A stretch of DNA of 64,000 nt from Rhodoferax sp. (GCF_012927445.1 NZ_JABBPD010000004.1:903039-967038); one strand, 5' to 3'. Counted from the stretch's first letter, positions 36,327 to 50,468 are shown. Notes: a model not told the origin generated them from the sequence alone. Made by a program: numbers and translations.

Positions 36327-36454
36327 CCTCCTCGTAAATCCATTTAAATCCCAACTTCATACGTGGACACCCAGGACGATTACTGCACCGGCCCGTCCCT
36401 GCCAGCCACCGCGTTATGGTCGTTTGCGTCTTGCGCCGCGCAGGATTACGATAG

Positions 36455-37744
<1,290 letters not shown>

Positions 37745-37746
37745 GC

Positions 37747-38757
37747 ATGCAAATGACCATGATTCAGGCCCTGCGCTCGGCGATGGACGTGATGCTGGCG
37801 CGTGACCCCAATGTCGTGGTGTTCGGCCAGGACGTTGGTTATTTCGGCGGCGTGTTCCGCTGCACCGAGGGCCTGCAGGCCAAGTACGGGCGCTCGCGCG
37901 TGTTCGACGCCCCGATCTCGGAGGGCGGCATCGTCGGCACGGCCATCGGCATGGCGGCCTATGGCTTGCGCCCGGTGGTGGAAGTCCAGTTTGCCGACTA
38001 TTTCTACCCAGCCTCGGACCAGATCGTGTCGGAAGCGGCGCGCCTGCGCTACCGCTCGGCCGGCGACTTCACGGCGCCGATGACGATCCGCATGCCCTGC
38101 GGCGGCGGCATCTTCGGCGGCCAGACGCACAGCCAGAGCCCGGAGGCGCTGTTCACCCATGTCTGCGGACTGCGCACGGTGATGCCGTCCAACCCCTATG
38201 ACGCCAAGGGGCTGCTGATCAGCAGCATCGAGAACGACGACCCGGTCATTTTTCTGGAGCCGAAACGCCTGTACAACGGCCCGTTCGACGGCCACCACGA
38301 GAAGCCGGCGGTGCCCTGGGCCGGCCACCCGTCGGCGGAGGTGCCGGAGGGTTATTACACCGTGCCGCTGGAATCGGCCGCGGTGTTTCGCCCCGGCGTC
38401 GACCTGACGATTTTGACCTACGGCACCATGGTCTTTGTGGCGGAGGCGGCCGCGCGCGAAACCGGTATCGACGCCGAGATCATCGACCTGCGCAGCCTGT
38501 GGCCGCTGGACCTGCCCACCATCGTCGCTTCGGTAAAGAAGACCGGGCGCTGCGTGGTGGTGCACGAAGCCACGCGCACCAGCGGCTTTGGCGCGGAGCT
38601 GACGGCACTGGTGCAGGAGCACTGCTTCTACCACCTGGAGGCGCCGATTGAACGCGTGACCGGCTGGGACACGCCCTATCCGCACGCGCAGGAGTGGGCC
38701 TACTTTCCGGGGCCGGCGCGCGTGGGCGCGGCGCTCCAGCGGGCGATGGAGAAATGA
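37747..38757 (+). CDS. bkdA2: Branched-chain 2-oxoacid dehydrogenase E1 beta subunit BkdA2
   Basis: A 336-residue E1 beta subunit. It contains the transketolase-like pyrimidine domain (VVVFGQDVGYFGGVFRCTEG, PISEGGIVGTAIG) and the C-terminal transketolase domain (DLTILTYGTMVFVA, ATRTSGFGAEL). It forms an alpha2beta2 E1 with BkdA1. The gene lies between bkdA1 and bkdB with 2-bp and 1-bp gaps. Confidence 0.94.
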   Translation: MQMTMIQALRSAMDVMLARDPNVVVFGQDVGYFGGVFRCTEGLQAKYGRSRVFDAPISEGGIVGTAIGMAAYGLRPVVEVQFADYFYPASDQIVSEAARLRYRSAGDFTAPMTIRMPCGGGIFGGQTHSQSPEALFTHVCGLRTVMPSNPYDAKGLLISSIENDDPVIFLEPKRLYNGPFDGHHEKPAVPWAGHPSAEVPEGYYTVPLESAAVFRPGVDLTILTYGTMVFVAEAAARETGIDAEIIDLRSLWPLDLPTIVASVKKTGRCVVVHEATRTSGFGAELTALVQEHCFYHLEAPIERVTGWDTPYPHAQEWAYFPGPARVGAALQRAMEK

Positions 38758-38758
38758 C

Positions 38759-40060
38759 ATGAATACACCGGACGGAATTCACGTCATCAAGATGCCGGAC
38801 CTCGGCGAGGGCATTACCGAGGTCGAACTGGTGGCCTGGCGTGTGTCTCCCGGCGAGCGCGTAGCGGAAGATCAAATACTGGCCGACGTGATGACCGACA
38901 AGGCCACGGTCGAGATTCCGTCACCGGTGGTCGGCACCGTGCTGTCACTGGGCGGCGCGGTCGGCCAGGTGCTGGCAGTGGGGGCGGAGTTGATCCGCAT
39001 TGAACTGACGGGGGCAGAAGGCGCGAGTGAAGCGCCCGCCACTGCTTCGAAGGTGGCGCCAGCCATGCCGCCGGAGACAGCGCCGACATCACCCCTCGAC
39101 GCTGCCGTTGCAGCAAGTCCAGACAAAACGAATCCCGTTCGCCCGGCGCCCGTCGAAGGGCCAACTGGCGCCGACAAGCCGATCGCCTCGCCCGCCGTGC
39201 GCCGGCGCGCCTGGGAACTGGGTATCGACCTGGCGCAGGTGGCGGCCAGCGGTGCTGGTGGCCGCATCCTGCAGGCCGATCTGGATGCCCATGTCGTCGC
39301 GCCTGGCGCCGGCACGCCAGCCGCCACCGGCACGATGGCCGGTGCGGGCGTCACACCGCGCCACGACGAGGAGCGCATACCGGTGGTCGGCCTGCGCCGG
39401 CGCATCGCCCAGCGCATGCAGGACGCCAAGCGCCGCATCCCGCACTTCACCTATGTGGAAGAGGTCGATGTCACCGAGCTGGAGGCGCTGCGCGCGCAGC
39501 TGAACGCCCAATGGGCGGCGCAGCGCGGGCACCTGACGCTGCTGCCCCTGCTGCTGCGCGCCGTGGTGCTGGCGGTACGCGAGTTCCCGCAAATCAATGC
39601 GCGTTTTGACGACGAGGTCGGCGTGCTCACGCGCCATGGCGCGGTGCACATTGGCATCGCCACCCAGACCGGGGCCGGCCTGATGGTGCCGGTGCTGCGC
39701 CATGCCGAGGCGCATGACCTGTGGTCCAGTGCGACCGAGCTGGCGCGCCTGGCGGCCATCGCCCGCACCGGCAAGGCCACACGCGACGAACTGACCGGCT
39801 CGACCATCACGATCAGCAGCCTCGGGCCGCTGGGCGGCATCGTCTCGACGCCAGTGATCAATTCGCCCGAAGTGGCCATCGTCGGCGTCAACCGCATGGT
39901 GCTGCGGCCGGTCATGCGCGACGGGGCGGTGCTGGCGCGGCAGATGATGAACCTGTCGTCCTCGTTCGACCACCGCGTGGTCGATGGCGTGGACGCAGCC
40001 GGTTTTGTGCAGGCGGTTCGGCGCACGCTCGAATCCCCGGCTTTGCTGTTCGTGAGCTAG
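38759..40060 (+). CDS. bkdB: Branched-chain 2-oxoacid dehydrogenase E2 (dihydrolipoyl acyltransferase) BkdB
   Basis: A 433-residue E2 core subunit. The lipoyl domain (residues 1-80) has the lipoylated lysine K48 in MTDKATVEI. An Ala/Pro linker and a peripheral subunit-binding domain (ASPAVRRRAWELGIDLAQV, about 140-178) follow, then the catalytic domain ending in SSSFDHRVVDGVDAA with the active-site His. The E3 gene (lpdV) that usually closes this operon is absent; a palindromic repeat follows instead, so E3 must come from elsewhere. Confidence 0.94.
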   Translation: MNTPDGIHVIKMPDLGEGITEVELVAWRVSPGERVAEDQILADVMTDKATVEIPSPVVGTVLSLGGAVGQVLAVGAELIRIELTGAEGASEAPATASKVAPAMPPETAPTSPLDAAVAASPDKTNPVRPAPVEGPTGADKPIASPAVRRRAWELGIDLAQVAASGAGGRILQADLDAHVVAPGAGTPAATGTMAGAGVTPRHDEERIPVVGLRRRIAQRMQDAKRRIPHFTYVEEVDVTELEALRAQLNAQWAAQRGHLTLLPLLLRAVVLAVREFPQINARFDDEVGVLTRHGAVHIGIATQTGAGLMVPVLRHAEAHDLWSSATELARLAAIARTGKATRDELTGSTITISSLGPLGGIVSTPVINSPEVAIVGVNRMVLRPVMRDGAVLARQMMNLSSSFDHRVVDGVDAAGFVQAVRRTLESPALLFVS

Positions 40061-40088
40061 CCTTGCGTCACCCTGAATTTATATAAAC

Positions 40089-40143
40089 AGACCTCTAGCC
40101 CACTCAGCATAAGCGCAAGTAACTATTATAAATATAGCGAATT
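40089..40143 (-). repeat. Short palindromic element after bkdB
   Basis: On the minus strand it reads CGCTATATTTATAATAGTTA, then CTTGCGCTTATG, then GGGCTAGAGG. It lies between the convergent bkdB and acnA genes and is inverted relative to the copy before bkdA1. Confidence 0.75.
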
Positions 40144-40189
40144 GACAGACTGGCGCGACGCTGAGGACGCCGACCCTGTCTTTGAAACC

Positions 40190-43054
<2,865 letters not shown>

Positions 43055-43216
43055 GGTGGCCTCCCCAACGGTTTTTGCACCGAGCGCGACAAAAAAATCA
43101 GTATAAAGAATGCGCACGCGCGATACAAGCAACACTCGCTTACCAAGCGATCACAGACAAGCAGCGCGATTCGTCCTATGATAAAAATGCCCACCCGACC
43201 TGACAGAAGGACAGCC

Positions 43217-44641
43217 ATGGCCACTTGTGCAACGCGAACCGAACGCGACTCCTTCGGCGCCATCGAAGTACCGGCCGACCGGCTCTGGGGGGCGCAGACG
43301 CAGCGCTCACTGGAACACTTTGACATTTCCACCGAGCAGATGCCGGAGGACCTCATCCTCGCCCTCGCCACCATCAAGTCGGCCTGCGCCCGCGTCAATA
43401 GCGAACTCGGATTGCTGCCCCAGGACAAGGCGCAAGCCATCGTCGCGGCGGCGGACGAAGTGCTGTTTGGCACGCACGAGCAGGAGTTCCCGTTGTCGGT
43501 GTGGCAGACCGGCTCCGGCACCCAAAGCAACATGAACATGAATGAGGTGCTGGCCAACCGCGCCTCGGAACTGCTCGGCGGCGAGCGGGGCCAGCAGCGC
43601 TGCGTGCATCCCAATGACGACGTCAATCTGGGGCAGTCCTCCAACGACATCTTTCCCACCGCCATGCACCTGGCGGCGGCCATCGGCATCGCCCGCGCCG
43701 TGCTGCCATCACTGACGCAATTGCGCGCGACACTGGCGGAAAAGTCGGCCGCCTTCGCCGACATCGTCAAGATCGGCCGCACCCATTTGCAGGATGCCAC
43801 GCCGCTGACACTGGGCCAGGAATTCTCCGGTTACGTCGCCCAGCTCGACCATGCCGAGGCGGTCATCACCGCTTCGCTGATCTCGCTCTACCCGCTCGCC
43901 GTCGGCGGCACGGCGGTCGGCACCGGCCTCAACACCCATCCGGAATTCGGCGAGCGCGTGGCGGCGGAACTGGCGCGCAGCAGTGACCTGCCCTTTTGCA
44001 GCGCCAGCAACAAGTTCGCGGCGCTGGCCGCCCATGACGGCCTCGTCGCCGCCCATGGCGGCCTCAAGACGCTGGCGGTGGCGCTGATGAAAATCGCCAA
44101 CGACATCCGCTGGCTGGCCTCCGGGCCGCGCTCCGGCCTGGGCGAGATCTCGATCCCGGAGAACGAACCCGGCAGCTCCATCATGCCGGGCAAGGTCAAC
44201 CCGACCCAGTGCGAAGCGCTGACCATGCTGTGCGCCCAGGTCATGGGCAACGACGTCGCCATCGGCCTGGGCGGCGCCTCCGGCAACTTTGAACTCAATG
44301 TTTTCAAACCGCTGATCGCCCACAATTTCTTGCAAAGCGTGCGCCTGCTGGCCGACGGCATGAGCAGTTTTGAGAAACATTGCGTGCAGGGCATCGAAGC
44401 CAATCGGGCCCGTATTGCCGACCTGCTGGAACGCTCACTGATGCTGGTGACGGCACTGGCACCGCACATCGGCTACGACCGCGCCGCCGAGATTGCCAAG
44501 CGCGCGCACCACGATGGCACGACGCTGCGCGAAGCCGCACTGGCGCTGGGCCATGTCACAGCGGAGCAGTTCGACCAGTGGGTGAAACCGGCCGCGATGG
44601 TGGGCGCTAGCGACCGCCGGCAAGGCCAGCTTTTCAAGTGA
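43217..44641 (+). CDS. fumC: Class II fumarate hydratase FumC
   Basis: A 474-residue iron-independent fumarase that hydrates fumarate to malate. The superfamily signature [15 protein letters not shown] is intact, and the N-terminal [20 protein letters not shown] is typical. The ATG at 43217 has AGAAGG ahead; the very long open frame before it is antisense to acnA and is not coding. Because FumC does not need an Fe-S cluster it stays active under oxidative stress, in contrast to the divergent aconitase. Confidence 0.95.
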   Translation: MATCATRTERDSFGAIEVPADRLWGAQTQRSLEHFDISTEQMPEDLILALATIKSACARVNSELGLLPQDKAQAIVAAADEVLFGTHEQEFPLSVWQTGSGTQSNMNMNEVLANRASELLGGERGQQRCVHPNDDVNLGQSSNDIFPTAMHLAAAIGIARAVLPSLTQLRATLAEKSAAFADIVKIGRTHLQDATPLTLGQEFSGYVAQLDHAEAVITASLISLYPLAVGGTAVGTGLNTHPEFGERVAAELARSSDLPFCSASNKFAALAAHDGLVAAHGGLKTLAVALMKIANDIRWLASGPRSGLGEISIPENEPGSSIMPGKVNPTQCEALTMLCAQVMGNDVAIGLGGASGNFELNVFKPLIAHNFLQSVRLLADGMSSFEKHCVQGIEANRARIADLLERSLMLVTALAPHIGYDRAAEIAKRAHHDGTTLREAALALGHVTAEQFDQWVKPAAMVGASDRRQGQLFK

Positions 44642-44674
44642 GCCGCGCTGCGCCAGGCGCTTGCTCTACCCTGC

Positions 44675-45916
44675 TCAGGCGATGACCCGCTTGGCCTGCT
44701 CCGCGCGCCGGGGCGTTTGTTGGCCGGTCAGCGTGAAGCCGCGCGCTTGTTCCTGTGCATCGATGAACTGCCACAGTCCCGGCTCTTCACTGTGCCAGCC
44801 CCCGGCGGTACCGGGCGTGGGGGCGGCCACCACAATCGGCAGCGCCGGCGTCTTGATGGCCACCGGCATCAGCGGGAAAACCACTTCAGTGGGCGTGCCC
44901 GCCAGAGTCGCGGCCAGTGCCCGGGCGGCGCTCATGATCGGCATCACGTAAGGCAGAATGCGGCCACCCGAAACGGACGGCGTGCTGGCGTTGGACGCGT
45001 TGCCGTCATCGCCCCAGAAACCCTTGGCATACTGCGCGCCATCGCCCAAGGCATAGATGTGCGCAGCGCTGGTTTGCAAGGTAACGTCCACCACGATGCC
45101 ACGCTCACAGGCCAGCCCGGCGGCTTGTGCCAGCGCGGTATCCGCTCTCAAACCAATAGCACTCAGCACGGTATCGGCGGCGGCCAAATGCCCATTGGAC
45201 AACTCAACCTGCAGGGCCGGCTGGCCCGCCACCTGGTTCACCGACTTCACCGTGGCGCCAAAGTGCCAGGTCACGCCCAACGCCGCCAGCGCCTCGCGCA
45301 ACTGCTCATTGGCCTCCAGTGGCAACAGCGCGGCCATCGGCCCCGTGGCGGGATCGACCACGGTCACCGGATAACCCGCCGCCACCAGATCATTGGCAAA
45401 CTCGCAGCCAATCAGGCCCGCGCCCATGATCAGGACGTGTTTCTTGTGCGGCATGGCCTGCGGTTCATTGCTGCTTCCATCGCTGCCAGCCCCCATCAAC
45501 CGGGCGTGAAACGCCGAAAAGTCATCCAGGGAATTAATCGATTGCACCTGCTCCGCCGCATCGCCCGCGACCGGAATCCGAATCGGCTGCGCACCCGTGG
45601 CCAGCACCAGTTGGTGGTAGCTGAACTCGCCTTGCGACGTGGTGAGCGTTCGGGTTTGCGGGTTGATCGCCTCCACGCGGGTGTTGGCCAGCAAGGTGAC
45701 TTGCAATGTCTCCACCATCTTGACCGCCAGCGTGCTGACCAGTTGCGCCGGTGCGCGCCCCTGGGCCAACGCGTTGGACAGCGACGGCTTGGCATAAAAG
45801 TCGCCGCTGTTGGCCGTGATCAGCAGCACCGGCGTGGTGCTGTCGAGTTTGCGGAACTCGCGTGCGGTGGTCCAGCCCGCCAGGCCGGCGCCAATGATGA
45901 TGATCGGTTGCGTCAT
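44675..45916 (-). CDS. Rubredoxin reductase-type FAD-dependent oxidoreductase
   Basis: A 413-residue pyridine nucleotide-disulfide oxidoreductase-fold flavoprotein. It has the FAD motif IIIIGAGLAGWTTAREF at the start, the NAD(P)H motif LIMGAGLIGCEFANDL in the middle, and a late YALGDGAQYAKG FAD motif. It resembles AlkT/RubB rubredoxin-NAD+ reductases. It lies 27 bp after a rubredoxin gene, so it most likely reduces that rubredoxin with NAD(P)H. The middle is loop-rich (GAGSDGSSNEPQ). Confidence 0.87.
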   Translation of the reverse strand: MTQPIIIIGAGLAGWTTAREFRKLDSTTPVLLITANSGDFYAKPSLSNALAQGRAPAQLVSTLAVKMVETLQVTLLANTRVEAINPQTRTLTTSQGEFSYHQLVLATGAQPIRIPVAGDAAEQVQSINSLDDFSAFHARLMGAGSDGSSNEPQAMPHKKHVLIMGAGLIGCEFANDLVAAGYPVTVVDPATGPMAALLPLEANEQLREALAALGVTWHFGATVKSVNQVAGQPALQVELSNGHLAAADTVLSAIGLRADTALAQAAGLACERGIVVDVTLQTSAAHIYALGDGAQYAKGFWGDDGNASNASTPSVSGGRILPYVMPIMSAARALAATLAGTPTEVVFPLMPVAIKTPALPIVVAAPTPGTAGGWHSEEPGLWQFIDAQEQARGFTLTGQQTPRRAEQAKRVIA

Positions 45917-45943
45917 GGTGATGTTTTCTTGGTTTGCAGTGCT

Positions 45944-46108
45944 TTAAATCTCGACGGCCTCAAAGTCGGCCTTGGCGACGCCGCAGTCCGGGCATTCCCA
46001 GCTCTCAGGCACATCGGCCCATGGGGTGCCGGGCGCAATGCCGTCTTCCGGACGGCCGGTGGCCTCGTCGTAGACAAAACCGCAAACGATGCAAAGATAA
46101 GTTTTCAT
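45944..46108 (-). CDS. Rubredoxin
   Basis: A 54-residue iron protein. It reads [18 protein letters not shown] at the start, has the [16 protein letters not shown] core, and ends [16 protein letters not shown]. The two CxxCG pairs bind one Fe(Cys)4 centre. It sits between rubrerythrin and rubredoxin reductase on the same strand and is the probable electron carrier between them. Confidence 0.95.
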   Translation of the reverse strand: MKTYLCIVCGFVYDEATGRPEDGIAPGTPWADVPESWECPDCGVAKADFEAVEI

Positions 46109-46137
46109 GGGGTGTTCCAATAAATATAAGAGTAAAA

Positions 46138-46195
46138 TCGGGCGCTAGCCCTCATCGATAGTGCGCAAGCTGCTATTAAACAAATAGCATTCTGG
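46138..46195 (-). repeat. Short palindromic element between rubrerythrin and rubredoxin
   Basis: On the minus strand it reads ATGCTATTTGTTTAATAGCA, then GCTTGCGCACTATCG, then GGGCTAGCGCCCG, a full copy. It fills the gap between two genes that should work together and could separate or modulate their transcripts. Confidence 0.8.
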
Positions 46196-46207
46196 CGCGA
46201 CTGGCGT

Positions 46208-46702
46208 TTACGCCGCTGCGTTGGCCGTGACCTTGGCCAGCTGGGCTTTGTAGTGGTTGGCGTGGCGCTCTTCCACCTTGGCCAGGGCGGCGAAGCGCTT
46301 CTGCGCTTTTTCCAGCATGGCGGTGAATTGCGCAGCGTGCACTTTGCTCTCTTCAATCTGCTCGTTCATTTCGGCCACGGCGGCAGCATGGCCCTCGGCT
46401 TCAGCGGTCTTGCGAAAGCCGGGGTACATCTCGGTGTACTCGTAGGTTTCGCCGTCAATGGCGATTTGCAGCGCTTTGGCCGGTGTCATGCTGGCCTTGG
46501 GGTAGAGCAAATCCAGGTGGCCAAAGGCGTGCATCACTTCCTGGTCTGCCGTGGCTTCAAAGGTGCGGGCGGTTTCCTCGTCTCCCATCTCGCGTGCCAG
46601 TTTGGCGAAATAACGGTATTTGATGTGGGCCATCGACTCGCCGGCAAAGGCGGCTTCTAAATTGGCGATGGTCTTGATCTCGGGGCGTTGGCTTGCAGTC
46701 AT
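46208..46702 (-). CDS. Rubrerythrin family protein, diiron domain only
   Basis: A 164-residue ferritin-like diiron protein. Iron ligands come from Glu and His in NLEAAFAGESMAHIKYRYF, TADQEVMHAFGH, and EERHANHY near the end. Classical rubrerythrin has a C-terminal rubredoxin domain with CxxC pairs; this one has no cysteine there and stops after the four-helix part. The separate rubredoxin gene downstream may replace it. Rubrerythrins reduce hydrogen peroxide. AGGAG precedes the ATG at 46702. Confidence 0.88.
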   Translation of the reverse strand: MTASQRPEIKTIANLEAAFAGESMAHIKYRYFAKLAREMGDEETARTFEATADQEVMHAFGHLDLLYPKASMTPAKALQIAIDGETYEYTEMYPGFRKTAEAEGHAAAVAEMNEQIEESKVHAAQFTAMLEKAQKRFAALAKVEERHANHYKAQLAKVTANAAA

Positions 46703-46928
46703 GGTGAACTCCTGGGTTTGAATGATCAACTGATGATTGGTTTTTATCGGCACAGGACGAATGATACGGCGATGCAATTAACAAGGCCAATTGGTTTTGG
46801 CTAAATGATTGATAGAGACTATCGAGATAACCCTCATGAGAAATGCGAGGCACACGGACACAGGCGCCTAATGGCCACTCCCGTGCCAACGCCGCGCCCT
46901 GTCCGGCCCCCGAAAGAAACACCCGCCC

Positions 46929-47894
46929 ATGCCTGAATCAACACCCCCCAGCCCCGTCTATCCGCCTATCGAACCGTACCGCAGCGGCCGGCTGCCGGTC
47001 GACGATTTGCACACCCTGTATTGGGAAGAATGCGGCAATCCGGCCGGGGTGCCGGTGCTGTTTTTGCATGGCGGCCCCGGTGCCGGTCTGTCGCCCCGGC
47101 ATCGGCAATTCTTTGACCCGGCCTACTACCGCATCGTGCTGTTTGACCAGCGCGGGGCCGGCCAATCAACGCCGCTGGGCGAAACCCGCCACAACACCAC
47201 GCAGCTGCTGATGGAAGACATCGAGCGCCTGCGCCAGCTGCTGGGTATTGCGCAATGGCTGGTGTTTGGCGGCTCCTGGGGGTCAACGCTGGCGCTGGCC
47301 TATGGCGAGGCCCACCCGCAGTGCTGCACCGGCTTTATCTTGCGCGGCATTTTTCTGGGTACCCCGCCCGAGATTGACTGGTTTCTAAATGGCATGAAGT
47401 GGTTTTTCCCGCAGGAGCATGAACGCTTTGTGGCCGCGATTCCAGAGCCCGAGCGCGATGACCTGCTGCAAGCCTATGAGCAGCGTTTGTTCAGCGACAA
47501 CGCCGCGGAAAATCTGCAGGCGGCCCGCAACTGGAGCCGGTACGAGGGCCGTTGCCTGCACCTGTTGCCGCAGCCGGAGACCGCCGAGGCGCTGGACTCG
47601 GAGACCGTCGCCCTGGGCATCGGCCGGCTGGAGGCGCACTACTTTCGCCATGCCGCCTATCTGACGGACGACCAGCTGATCCGCAACGTGGACCGCATCC
47701 GGCATTTGCCCGCCGTCATCATTCAAGGGCGCTACGACGTGGTGTGTCCGCCGCAGTCAGCGTGGCGCCTGCACCGGGCGTGGCCGGAGGCCCGCTTTCA
47801 GATCATTGAAGGCGCCGGTCACGCCGCTTTCGAGCCCGGCATTGCCAGCGCGCTGGTGGCCGCCACCGAACAGTTCAAGCGTTCGGGCGGTTGA
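46929..47894 (+). CDS. pip: Prolyl aminopeptidase (proline iminopeptidase)
   Basis: A 321-residue S33-family serine peptidase that removes N-terminal proline. Motifs: [20 protein letters not shown] (oxyanion), [11 protein letters not shown], the nucleophile in [12 protein letters not shown], and the late GRYDVVCPP and [10 protein letters not shown] carrying Asp and His. No signal peptide. The 3' end overlaps the convergent VF530 gene by 20 bp. Confidence 0.93.
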   Translation: MPESTPPSPVYPPIEPYRSGRLPVDDLHTLYWEECGNPAGVPVLFLHGGPGAGLSPRHRQFFDPAYYRIVLFDQRGAGQSTPLGETRHNTTQLLMEDIERLRQLLGIAQWLVFGGSWGSTLALAYGEAHPQCCTGFILRGIFLGTPPEIDWFLNGMKWFFPQEHERFVAAIPEPERDDLLQAYEQRLFSDNAAENLQAARNWSRYEGRCLHLLPQPETAEALDSETVALGIGRLEAHYFRHAAYLTDDQLIRNVDRIRHLPAVIIQGRYDVVCPPQSAWRLHRAWPEARFQIIEGAGHAAFEPGIASALVAATEQFKRSGG

Positions 47895-48156
47895 CGCCGG
47901 CGCGGCGGGTCTCGCGCAACATGAAGAGGTAGAGCCCCTCCACTTTTTCGCGGGCCCATGGCGTCTTGCGCAAAAACTTCAGGCTGGATGGGATGCTGGG
48001 GTCGAGGGTGAAGCAGCGCACCGGGATGCGCTCACCCAAACCGGCCCAGCCGTAGTGCGCCACCAGCGCGGTGACGATAGCTTCCAGCGTCAGGCCGTGC
48101 AGGGGGTTATGGGCCTGGGTCGGCGGCTGAATGGGGGGTGAAGAAGGAGCTTGCAT
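47875..48156 (-). CDS. VF530 family (DUF2132) DNA-binding protein
   Basis: A 93-residue basic protein. The core [21 protein letters not shown], followed by [31 protein letters not shown], is characteristic of the VF530 family, whose Vibrio member has a structure suggesting DNA binding. The function in cells is unknown. It lies 15 bp after pepP and is probably the last gene of a murU-pepP-VF530 run. Confidence 0.88.
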   Translation of the reverse strand: MQAPSSPPIQPPTQAHNPLHGLTLEAIVTALVAHYGWAGLGERIPVRCFTLDPSIPSSLKFLRKTPWAREKVEGLYLFMLRETRRAGVNRPNA

Positions 48157-48171
48157 GCTGCGATTTTGGCA

Positions 48172-49569
48172 CTAGCCCCGCATCAGCGCCTCAATCTCGT
48201 CCACCGCCACCGGCACGCCACGGCTGATCAGCTCACAGCCGGCCGCCGTCACGATGGCGTCGTCTTCAATCCGGATGCCGATGTTGTGGAATTGCACCGG
48301 CACCCCGTCGGCCGGCCGCACATAGAGGCCGGGCTCAACCGTCAGCACCATGCCGGCTTGCAGGATGCGGCTCGGGCGGTCCTTGACGGTGTCGCCGCTC
48401 AGCGGGTCCTTGCGCTCGGTAAAGCGGCCCGCTTCGGCCGGCTCGACATAGCTGCCGCAGTCGTGCACGTCCATGCCCAGCCAGTGGCCGGTGCGGTGCA
48501 TGTAGAAGGTGGAATAAGCGCGCTTCTCGATCACATCGGCCAGCGTGCCGACCTTGTTTTTGTCCAGCAGCCCCAAGTCCAGCAGGCCTTGCGCCAGCAC
48601 CTTGACGGTGGCGTCGTGCGGGTCGGTAAAGCGGGCGCCGGCGTGGGTGGCGGCGATCGCGGCCTCCTGCGAGGCCAGCACCAGTTCGTACAGCGCACGC
48701 TGCGGCCCGCTGAACTTGCCGTTGGCCGGAAAGGTGCGCGTGATGTCGGACGCATAACCGTCGAGTTCACAACCGGCGTCGATCAGCACCAGCTCGCCAT
48801 CCGCTACCCGCCCGGCATCGGCGCGGTAGTGCAGCACGCAGGCGTTGGCGCCGGCGGCCACGATGGAACCATAGGCCGGGTACTGCGAACCCTGGCGACG
48901 AAATTCGTGCAGCAGTTCGGCGTCCAGGTGGTACTCGCGCACCTCTTGGCCATCGCGCAACATCCGGGCGCTCAATTGCATGGCGCGGATGTGGGCGCCG
49001 GCGCTGATCTGCGCGGCGCGGCGCATGGTGGCTTGTTCGTGCCCGTCTTTGACCAGTCGCATCTCGTCCAGCGGCCCGCACAGGTCGCGCAGCTGATCCG
49101 GGCACAGCGCCCCCAAACGCACGCGGCCACGCACGCTGCCCAACCAGCCGTCGACTTGCGTCTCCAGCCCTTTGTGGGTGGCAAACGGGTACCAGACGGC
49201 ATCGCGGCCATCCAGCAGGCCGGGCATCTGGGCGGCCAGTTCGGTGATCGAATACGCCGCATCGACGCCCAACTGCGCGGGCGCGGCATCCGGCCCGAGC
49301 CGGTAGCCATCCCAGATTTCACGCTCCATGTCCTTCGGCGCACAAAACAGAGTTGTTTTGCCGTCGCCGGTGATCACCAACCAGGCCTTCGGCTCGGTAA
49401 AGCCGCTCAGGTAATAAAAGTAACTGTCGTGCCGGTACAAAAAATCGCCATCGCGGTTGCGCTGCTGTTCGGGCGCGGTCGGGAGGATGGCAATGCCCTT
49501 GGGCCCGAGTTGGGCGGCCAGGCGGGCGCGGCGTTCGGCGTAAAGAGACGGGGTGGCAGAAAGGTTCAA
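48172..49569 (-). CDS. pepP: Xaa-Pro aminopeptidase PepP
   Basis: A 465-residue M24B metallopeptidase releasing an N-terminal residue linked to proline. The N-terminal aminopeptidase P domain (YAERRARLAAQLGPKG) is followed by the pita-bread domain with metal ligands in DAGCELDGYASDITRTFP, HRTGHWLGMDVHD, VEPGLY and GIRIEDD. It is 47 bp downstream of murU. Confidence 0.94.
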   Translation of the reverse strand: MNLSATPSLYAERRARLAAQLGPKGIAILPTAPEQQRNRDGDFLYRHDSYFYYLSGFTEPKAWLVITGDGKTTLFCAPKDMEREIWDGYRLGPDAAPAQLGVDAAYSITELAAQMPGLLDGRDAVWYPFATHKGLETQVDGWLGSVRGRVRLGALCPDQLRDLCGPLDEMRLVKDGHEQATMRRAAQISAGAHIRAMQLSARMLRDGQEVREYHLDAELLHEFRRQGSQYPAYGSIVAAGANACVLHYRADAGRVADGELVLIDAGCELDGYASDITRTFPANGKFSGPQRALYELVLASQEAAIAATHAGARFTDPHDATVKVLAQGLLDLGLLDKNKVGTLADVIEKRAYSTFYMHRTGHWLGMDVHDCGSYVEPAEAGRFTERKDPLSGDTVKDRPSRILQAGMVLTVEPGLYVRPADGVPVQFHNIGIRIEDDAIVTAAGCELISRGVPVAVDEIEALMRG

Positions 49570-49616
49570 GGCTTAGCTCCAGTTGGCACGAAGGCGGACC
49601 AGGTTGGTCAAGGTAA

Positions 49617-50468
49617 TTAATCTGAATCGGTCAGCTGGTTCAGCGACTGCAGGCGCTCCGGCGTGCCCACGTCGGTCCAGGCCCCGTGGTACAGCTCCGC
49701 GCTGACCTGCCCATTGTCCATGGCGGCGCGCAACAGCGGCGCCAGTGGGGCTTTGAGGCCCTGGGCATTGCCAGCCGGAATGTCGCAATACGGAGGCGCA
49801 AACAAGGCGCGGTGGTAGAGGCCGATGGTGGAATAGGTGTAACGCGGTTGCGGGTCATCGGCGGGCAAATTCAGCGCCAGACCAACGGCGTCACCGGGCC
49901 TCAGCGTCAAGCCAAAGTCGCCGTGCGGGTTGTGCGCCGGGTTGCGCACCAGCCACAAATGCGCCAGCTTGCCGCTGGCCACAAAACGGTCCACCGCCGC
50001 TTGTAAAAACACAAAGTCGGGCGCAAAAACGTCGCCGGCCAGCACCCAAAACACTGTGGCACGCGCCCCGCTGGCGTCCGCCGGGCAGAGCAGCGGCAAG
50101 GCCCGCACAATGCCGCCGGCCGTCTCCAGGGCGCCGCCAAAGTCTTGCCCTTCATGCGAGTAAGCGATCTCGATAGACTCCTGATTTAATAGCGGCTTGC
50201 GCATATCCGACGGGGGCTGCAGCCTGAAAACGCTTGTGAATTTATCAGCAATCTGCGCCCCGAGCCAGGCCGTATTGACCACCACGCGCTGAAAGCCGCT
50301 GCGCGCCAGCGCCTCCAGCGGCCACTGCATCAGCGGCTTGCCGCGCACCAGCAACAGCGGTTTCGGCGTGCGGTCGGTCAGCGGGCGCATCCGCTCGCCG
50401 CGCCCGGCGGCGAGCAGCATGGCGTGGATCGGATCGGTGGTTGGCGTCGATGTTGGCGTTGGCTTCAT
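49617..50468 (-). CDS. murU: N-acetylmuramate alpha-1-phosphate uridylyltransferase MurU
   Basis: A 283-residue nucleotidyltransferase that makes UDP-MurNAc from MurNAc-1-phosphate, after AmgK in peptidoglycan recycling. The nucleotide motif AMLLAAGRGERMRPLTD and the following KPLLLVRGKPLMQW are intact. Residues of about 80-100 are encoded by a copy of the short palindromic element and lie in the loop before HEGQDFGGALETAGG. Generic sugar-1-phosphate nucleotidyltransferases are an alternative, but the presence of amgK in the window supports MurU. Confidence 0.85.
   Translation of the reverse strand: MKPTPTSTPTTDPIHAMLLAAGRGERMRPLTDRTPKPLLLVRGKPLMQWPLEALARSGFQRVVVNTAWLGAQIADKFTSVFRLQPPSDMRKPLLNQESIEIAYSHEGQDFGGALETAGGIVRALPLLCPADASGARATVFWVLAGDVFAPDFVFLQAAVDRFVASGKLAHLWLVRNPAHNPHGDFGLTLRPGDAVGLALNLPADDPQPRYTYSTIGLYHRALFAPPYCDIPAGNAQGLKAPLAPLLRAAMDNGQVSAELYHGAWTDVGTPERLQSLNQLTDSD
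50171..50230 (+). repeat. Short palindromic element within murU
   Basis: GATTTAATAGCGGCTTGCGC, then ATATCCGACGGGGGCTGCAG, then CCTGAAAA: a nearly full copy that is open in the murU frame on the opposite strand. Confidence 0.7.

Noticed and set aside
48151..49620. A 489-codon plus-strand frame over pepP
   Set aside because: Antisense to a complete Xaa-Pro aminopeptidase; no domain match and low-complexity composition.
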